A stretch of DNA of 64,000 nt from Paramecium sonneborni (lineage: Eukaryota; Ciliophora; Oligohymenophorea; Peniculida; Parameciidae): assembly GCA_905182985.1 (NCBI GenBank), contig CAJJDN010000035.1, positions 154,934-218,933 of the forward strand, read 5' to 3'. Position numbers and translations under genes: made by a program. Below the pieces are notes generated by a model. That model saw only the letters and a list, made by a program, of their open reading frames with translations. It made no database searches and was not told the origin of the DNA. Positions 59,993 to 64,000 of the stretch are shown here, one piece after another; position 1 is the first letter of the stretch; each line of letters starts with the position of its first letter.

Positions 59993-61190
59993 TCTTTATT
60001 TGTAATTATTAATATTCACTCATATTAATTATTTACTTGAGTGTTTATTTTTGTAATATATCATTTTACACTAAAAATGACACATTTATTCAAATAACCC
60101 AATCACTTATTCATATTTTAATTCAACAACGTAAGAAAGAATTTCATAAACTTTTAATTATTAAAATAGACTATCTCAAGTTAAAAATAACTTAAATCAA
60201 TAATCTATTCTGTTTTTGAGAAATATTATAGATAATAAAAAAGAATAAGTAAGCTTTTTTATTATTTATATATCTAGTTTGTTACGTTTTTAAAGACAAT
60301 ATTTTAATATTTTAATTATGAGAATATTCTGTTAAAAATCCTACCTATATTTTAAAAATAAATCTAGTTTCTAAATTCAATTTCTCTATGATGCTTGGTA
60401 AAATATCTTATGAGTATAAAATTAAAAGAAATATTTAAAAAATACTTAAACAATTATAATATATCGATGCATCATAAGTAAAAACATCTCTAAACAAATC
60501 AATCAAATAAATATCATATCTGCAAATAGATTTAGAAAAGAGAAAAAAGCTTATACCAAAAATTTGAAATAAAGATGAAAAAAAATATAGAAAAATACTA
60601 AAAAAATATAGCAGATAAAATAAAAATAATGAATAGAAAAAAGGAGTTACTAATAAAAATAAGTAAAAAATAAAGGGTTCAATATGATTTAGATTTAAAA
60701 AGTTGATTATTTATAATTTTGATCCTTATTCAATTTACATAAATAAAATTAAAATTTTTTTAGTTTAACAGGTCTGTAAAGAAATATATTAAAAATAATA
60801 ATATATATTAATAGAAAATTTATTTATTTTTATTTGTATTTTAGTGCCAAGAAATAAAAATTTATTATATGAATTTAAAATCACGATGAACTATGAAAAT
60901 ATAATGGCAGAGACTACATTTTTTGATTTAAACAGACTTCATAGCAATTACATTTAGATGTACATTTGATACTTCTTTTTTGACATTATCTTGTCGAACA
61001 ACTATGTAATAATAATTAAGTAAATTACTTTTATTTTTTTTACAATTCAAAATAGATAAATAAATAAATAATAATGAACTTAATTTTAATCTTAAAATAG
61101 AATGAAGAGAAAGATGACAAAAAATAATAATATATCATAAACTATTTATTTATTTATTTGCAGGCTAAATACCTTTAATTAATATACAAA
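59993..61190. other. About 1.2-kb AT-rich spacer, no gene recognised
   Basis: Very high A content, with no coding frame that survives start or intron logic. A slightly less AT-rich patch at about 60880-61010 (AATCACGATGAACTATG onward) might be a small RNA. However, I see no box C/D pair, tRNA fold or snRNA core, so I do not call one. Confidence 0.45.
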
Positions 61191-62653
61191 TCAACTAGAT
61201 ATATTTGAAAAAGGCAAAGCTAAGAATGTACCTAACATAATGCCAAAGCAAAGGGAAAATCCAGAAACAAAACCAATTTTTTCTTTAACAAAACCTTCGT
61301 TTGTCTAATAATATAAATTTTCATAATTACTTTTTCTGGTCCCAAAATCATATAACCTGTTGTAATAAATCCATTTAAGGTTCCAAAAAGAAGTGTGTTC
61401 ATATAAGAAATCCAATTGGCATCCAGAGTTCCTTTTGCAATTGCTATATAAGTGTAATAAAAAACAAATCTAGCTAAAAATAATCCAATTAAAATTTTAA
61501 TATTAAATAGTTTTCTATTACCAGCTAAAAACTTTCCTAATGTATCACCTATATTATATCCTAAACTAATAATGCATTAACCCCAATCAACAAAATCAGA
61601 ATCAAATGATTTTTGAAATGCAACTCCAGGAAACATCATAAACGTTTAAACATATAGAGCTACAATTAGTAATGGAATAGGAAAAGCAACTTTATTTATC
61701 CAAACCAATGTTTATATAACATTCATCTTTTCAATAGAGATTTAATTTTTATTTGAATTAGTTTATTAATTTTCTGTATTGGGATGTGAATCTTAAGTTA
61801 AATTAATTTGATTTGCAATTTCTGAGTTTATAATATCTGAAATCAAACTATCATTTTATATTACATCGTCTGGTTCATCTTTAGTAATAATTTAATCATG
61901 AACTAAAACAGATTTCCTACCTTTTTTATGAGCTTAAATAATTTTTCTATATTAAGGAGTTTTAGTAAATGCAAAATACATTACTATTGCACCAATATTC
62001 CAAAGTACTGCAATTCCAATATATAAAAATATAGCTATTCAATATATAAATAAAATTACATTTTTCACTATTGATTGCAGCCAAAGATATTAATCTAAAA
62101 ATGGTAATAATAGTTCCAGATGCTCCTGTACCTATAAAAAATACATTAACGTATTCTGGACCCAGTATTCCAGACATACCTATTGAACTATTCTATTATA
62201 AGGATGAAAATATTCCCATTACAAAAATAGTTACTAAACATAACCAATATCCTTATTATATTCATAATATTCATACCTAAAGTACTATGCATTTCTAATG
62301 CTATTATTGGCAAAAGTATTAAAAGAATACACAAAATTGTTAATGCCCACACAATTCTAAAAAACATTGATAGTAAAGAACTTATGCGAGGTAAGAACAA
62401 TCCAATCAAACACAAACCAATGAAATTAGGAATAGGCATTATGAAGTAAACATTACGTCCTATATTATTTGTGTTAATTTTTACCTTTATATTAATCAGC
62501 AAAATATGATAATCCAGTTAAGATAGCATTCCAACCTGACAATGATGACACACCTAAAATAAAGAAGAATATTTTTTAAAATAGTTGGGATTTTTTAGGT
62601 TTTTTTTCAACTAAAGAAAATTATGTGTCATCTATCGTATTATTAGGATTCAT
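61191..62653 (-). CDS. Equilibrative nucleoside transporter (SLC29/ENT family)
   Basis: Plasma-membrane or organelle transporter for nucleosides or nucleobases. Ciliates scavenge purines and need such carriers. The cytosolic start MNPNNTIDDTQFSLVEKKPK is followed by ENT helix 1, SLSGWNAILTGLSYFADQY, with the family WN...YF pattern. Further landmarks are GRNVYFIMPIPNFIGLCLIG, SSIGMSGILGPEYVNVFFIG and GASGTIITIFRLISLA (helices 4-5). The C-terminal helix 11 region reads GFVSGFSLCFGIMLGTFLAL. Several introns of 23-25 nt are required (for example 25 nt near 62465-62489 and 25 nt near 62253-62277). Eleven membrane helices fit the length. Substrate cannot be deduced. Confidence 0.82.
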
Positions 62654-62686
62654 ATTTATATAATAATTAATTAATCTTAATAAATA

Positions 62687-64000
62687 TCAAATCTCGTTTA
62701 TATTCTTATTTTTTCTTTTTAAACACAATATGTAAAATGCTGTAAAAAGATAAAATAATAATATTAACAATCCTATTGATGTTGTAATGGGACTGTCAAA
62801 TATCTATAAAGATATCAAATAAATTATAGTAATAGGACAATCTGATTGATCAACTGATATCACTTATCCCATTTTTATTAATTAACCATTCCTGTATTAA
62901 ATTTCTTTAAAACAATTTGAATTGTTAATCGTGAAAGTTAAATTAGGGTATAGTGTAGTTAATAAACCAATTAAAGTGAAGTTTAGTAGGTTTTTTCTAA
63001 TTATCACAGTTAAATTTGTAACATTGTCACTTAATTCCTTATCTATATAATATCATAGTATTTTTTACTTTTAGAATATTAAATTCGATTATTAGTACTA
63101 AAATACATTATGATTATGAAAATAAATTTAAAAATAGCTATTGTAATTACTTCAATCATTTCAAATTGAATCTATTAGATTTTATTATTTTGGCTATTTT
63201 AATCTAATTAATTTGAAAAAAAATTAATAGCGTTCAATTCACTTAACAAATTACTATTTGGATCAATATATTCAATAAAAATGCAAATAAATCCAAAAAT
63301 TAATACAAATGCCATAATTAATTGAATAGTATTATATATTAAATTTAATGATCTTCCAAACAATTACATCAATTTCCATGTAGTTTGTATAAAATGAATG
63401 ATTGATTGCTTACATTTATCAGAGAATTCATTAACTTCATTATTATCTTCTACATCTTCAAATATTAAAATTTAATTAGATTCTATAGTATTTAACTTAG
63501 CTAATTCTTCATCTGTTTAGAGTTATTTCATTTATAAAACTGATTTAAATTTAATATCCTTAATAAATGGTTGCTTAATCTTTTTTATTGATGATTTAAA
63601 ATTATTTAATGGTTGTTCAAGTAATACCTACATTATAGGTGCCATAGAACTTATTGCTGAAAATAAAAGCAAAGCTCTAATATAAACAATTTCTAAACAA
63701 TCTTTAAATTAATAAGTTCTATTGAAATATTTGATATACAAAGCAAAAATTAGAAAAACGAACTAAAATAATATAGTTTGAAGTATTGACTAAATGAGTA
63801 TAATAAATTTATAACTTAGTCTTCTGTTATTTGAATGCATATTTTTTAAAAATATTATTATGAATACAATTCCTATGTAAATTGATAATGACTAAATGTA
63901 AAGTATTGATTAGAGTCTTTAAAGCATAAATAGTTTAGTATAATTGGTAAATTTATAAAATCCTATGTATTATTGTATTAATTCAATTTCGTTATATAAG
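62687..64000 (-). CDS. Multi-pass membrane protein, 5' end beyond window
   Basis: The coding frame enters from the right edge and ends at TGA 62687-62689, 33 bp upstream of the ENT start on the same strand. Hydrophobic helices alternate with a hydrophilic loop: FIIIFLKNMHSNNRRLSYKF near the start, LLFSAISSMAPIMQVLLEQP, then an acidic loop (LIFEDVEDNNEVNEFSDK). More helices follow (LIMAFVLIFGFICIFIEYI), and the C-terminal helix is followed by KRKNKNINEI. Several tiny introns are likely. At least six membrane segments are seen in the visible part. I do not recognise the family; a channel or transporter is possible. Confidence 0.55.

Noticed and set aside
60880..61010. Small RNA gene (snoRNA or snRNA)
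   Set aside because: There is slightly higher complexity, but no C/D or H/ACA boxes, tRNA fold or known snRNA core was found.
1..64000. tRNA, rRNA, CRISPR array, insertion sequence, bacterial promoters or terminators
   Set aside because: No cloverleaf, rRNA core, spaced repeats or transposase were seen. The window is eukaryotic, so bacterial ribosome-binding sites and operons do not apply.
1..64000. Telomere or chromosome end
   Set aside because: No C4A2/C3A3-type telomeric repeat was noticed at either edge, and genes run off the right end.

Overview
The window reads as ciliate nuclear DNA, most likely Paramecium or a close relative. Long reading frames are open only if TAA and TAG are read as glutamine and TGA alone as stop. 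Genes are interrupted by introns of about 19-37 nt (GT...AG, mostly 22-30), intergenic gaps are often only 20-150 bp, and the DNA is very AT-rich. Many annotated lengths below were checked by removing these tiny introns and confirming an intact frame to a TGA.

Layout. 0-7.4 kb: CCT8 chaperonin subunit, ETF beta subunit, a membrane RING protein, and a TGS1-like methyltransferase. 7.4-16.2 kb: one unresolved gene, a 125-residue protein made almost only of an importin-alpha IBB-like domain, and two tandem PX-BAR sorting-nexin-like paralogues split by assembly gaps. 16.3-24.6 kb: mitochondrial S-adenosylmethionine carrier, several small unknown proteins, and IFT74. 24.7-32.1 kb: a single 7.4-kb gene for a P-type-ATPase/guanylyl-cyclase fusion. 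32.3-39.1 kb: a roughly 2,200-residue protein with alpha-2-macroglobulin-like beta-domain features. 39.5-47.5 kb: four protein kinases (ULK/ATG1-like, CK2 alpha, CK1-like, CAMK-like) with one unknown gene among them. 48.3-51.6 kb: HP1-like protein, Pro/Gln-rich coiled-coil protein, a secreted trichocyst-matrix-like protein, and a small coiled-coil protein. 51.6-64 kb, all on the minus strand: a papain-like peptidase, a paralogue of it fused to an AlaX tRNA-editing domain, a TTLL ligase, Crooked neck/Clf1, an ENT nucleoside transporter, and a partial multi-pass membrane protein.

Assembly. The only three N bases (11488, 13774, 54235) are each flanked by identical copies of 1,106-1,276 bp. These look like unmerged contig overlaps, not biological duplications, and they double parts of three genes. 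The true locus is therefore about 3.56 kb shorter than the window.

Cilium-related functions recur (IFT74, cGMP synthesis, TTLL), together with exocytosis and membrane traffic (trichocyst-like matrix, sorting nexins). Neighbours are not otherwise pathway-related, as expected for compact ciliate chromosomes with single-gene transcription units.
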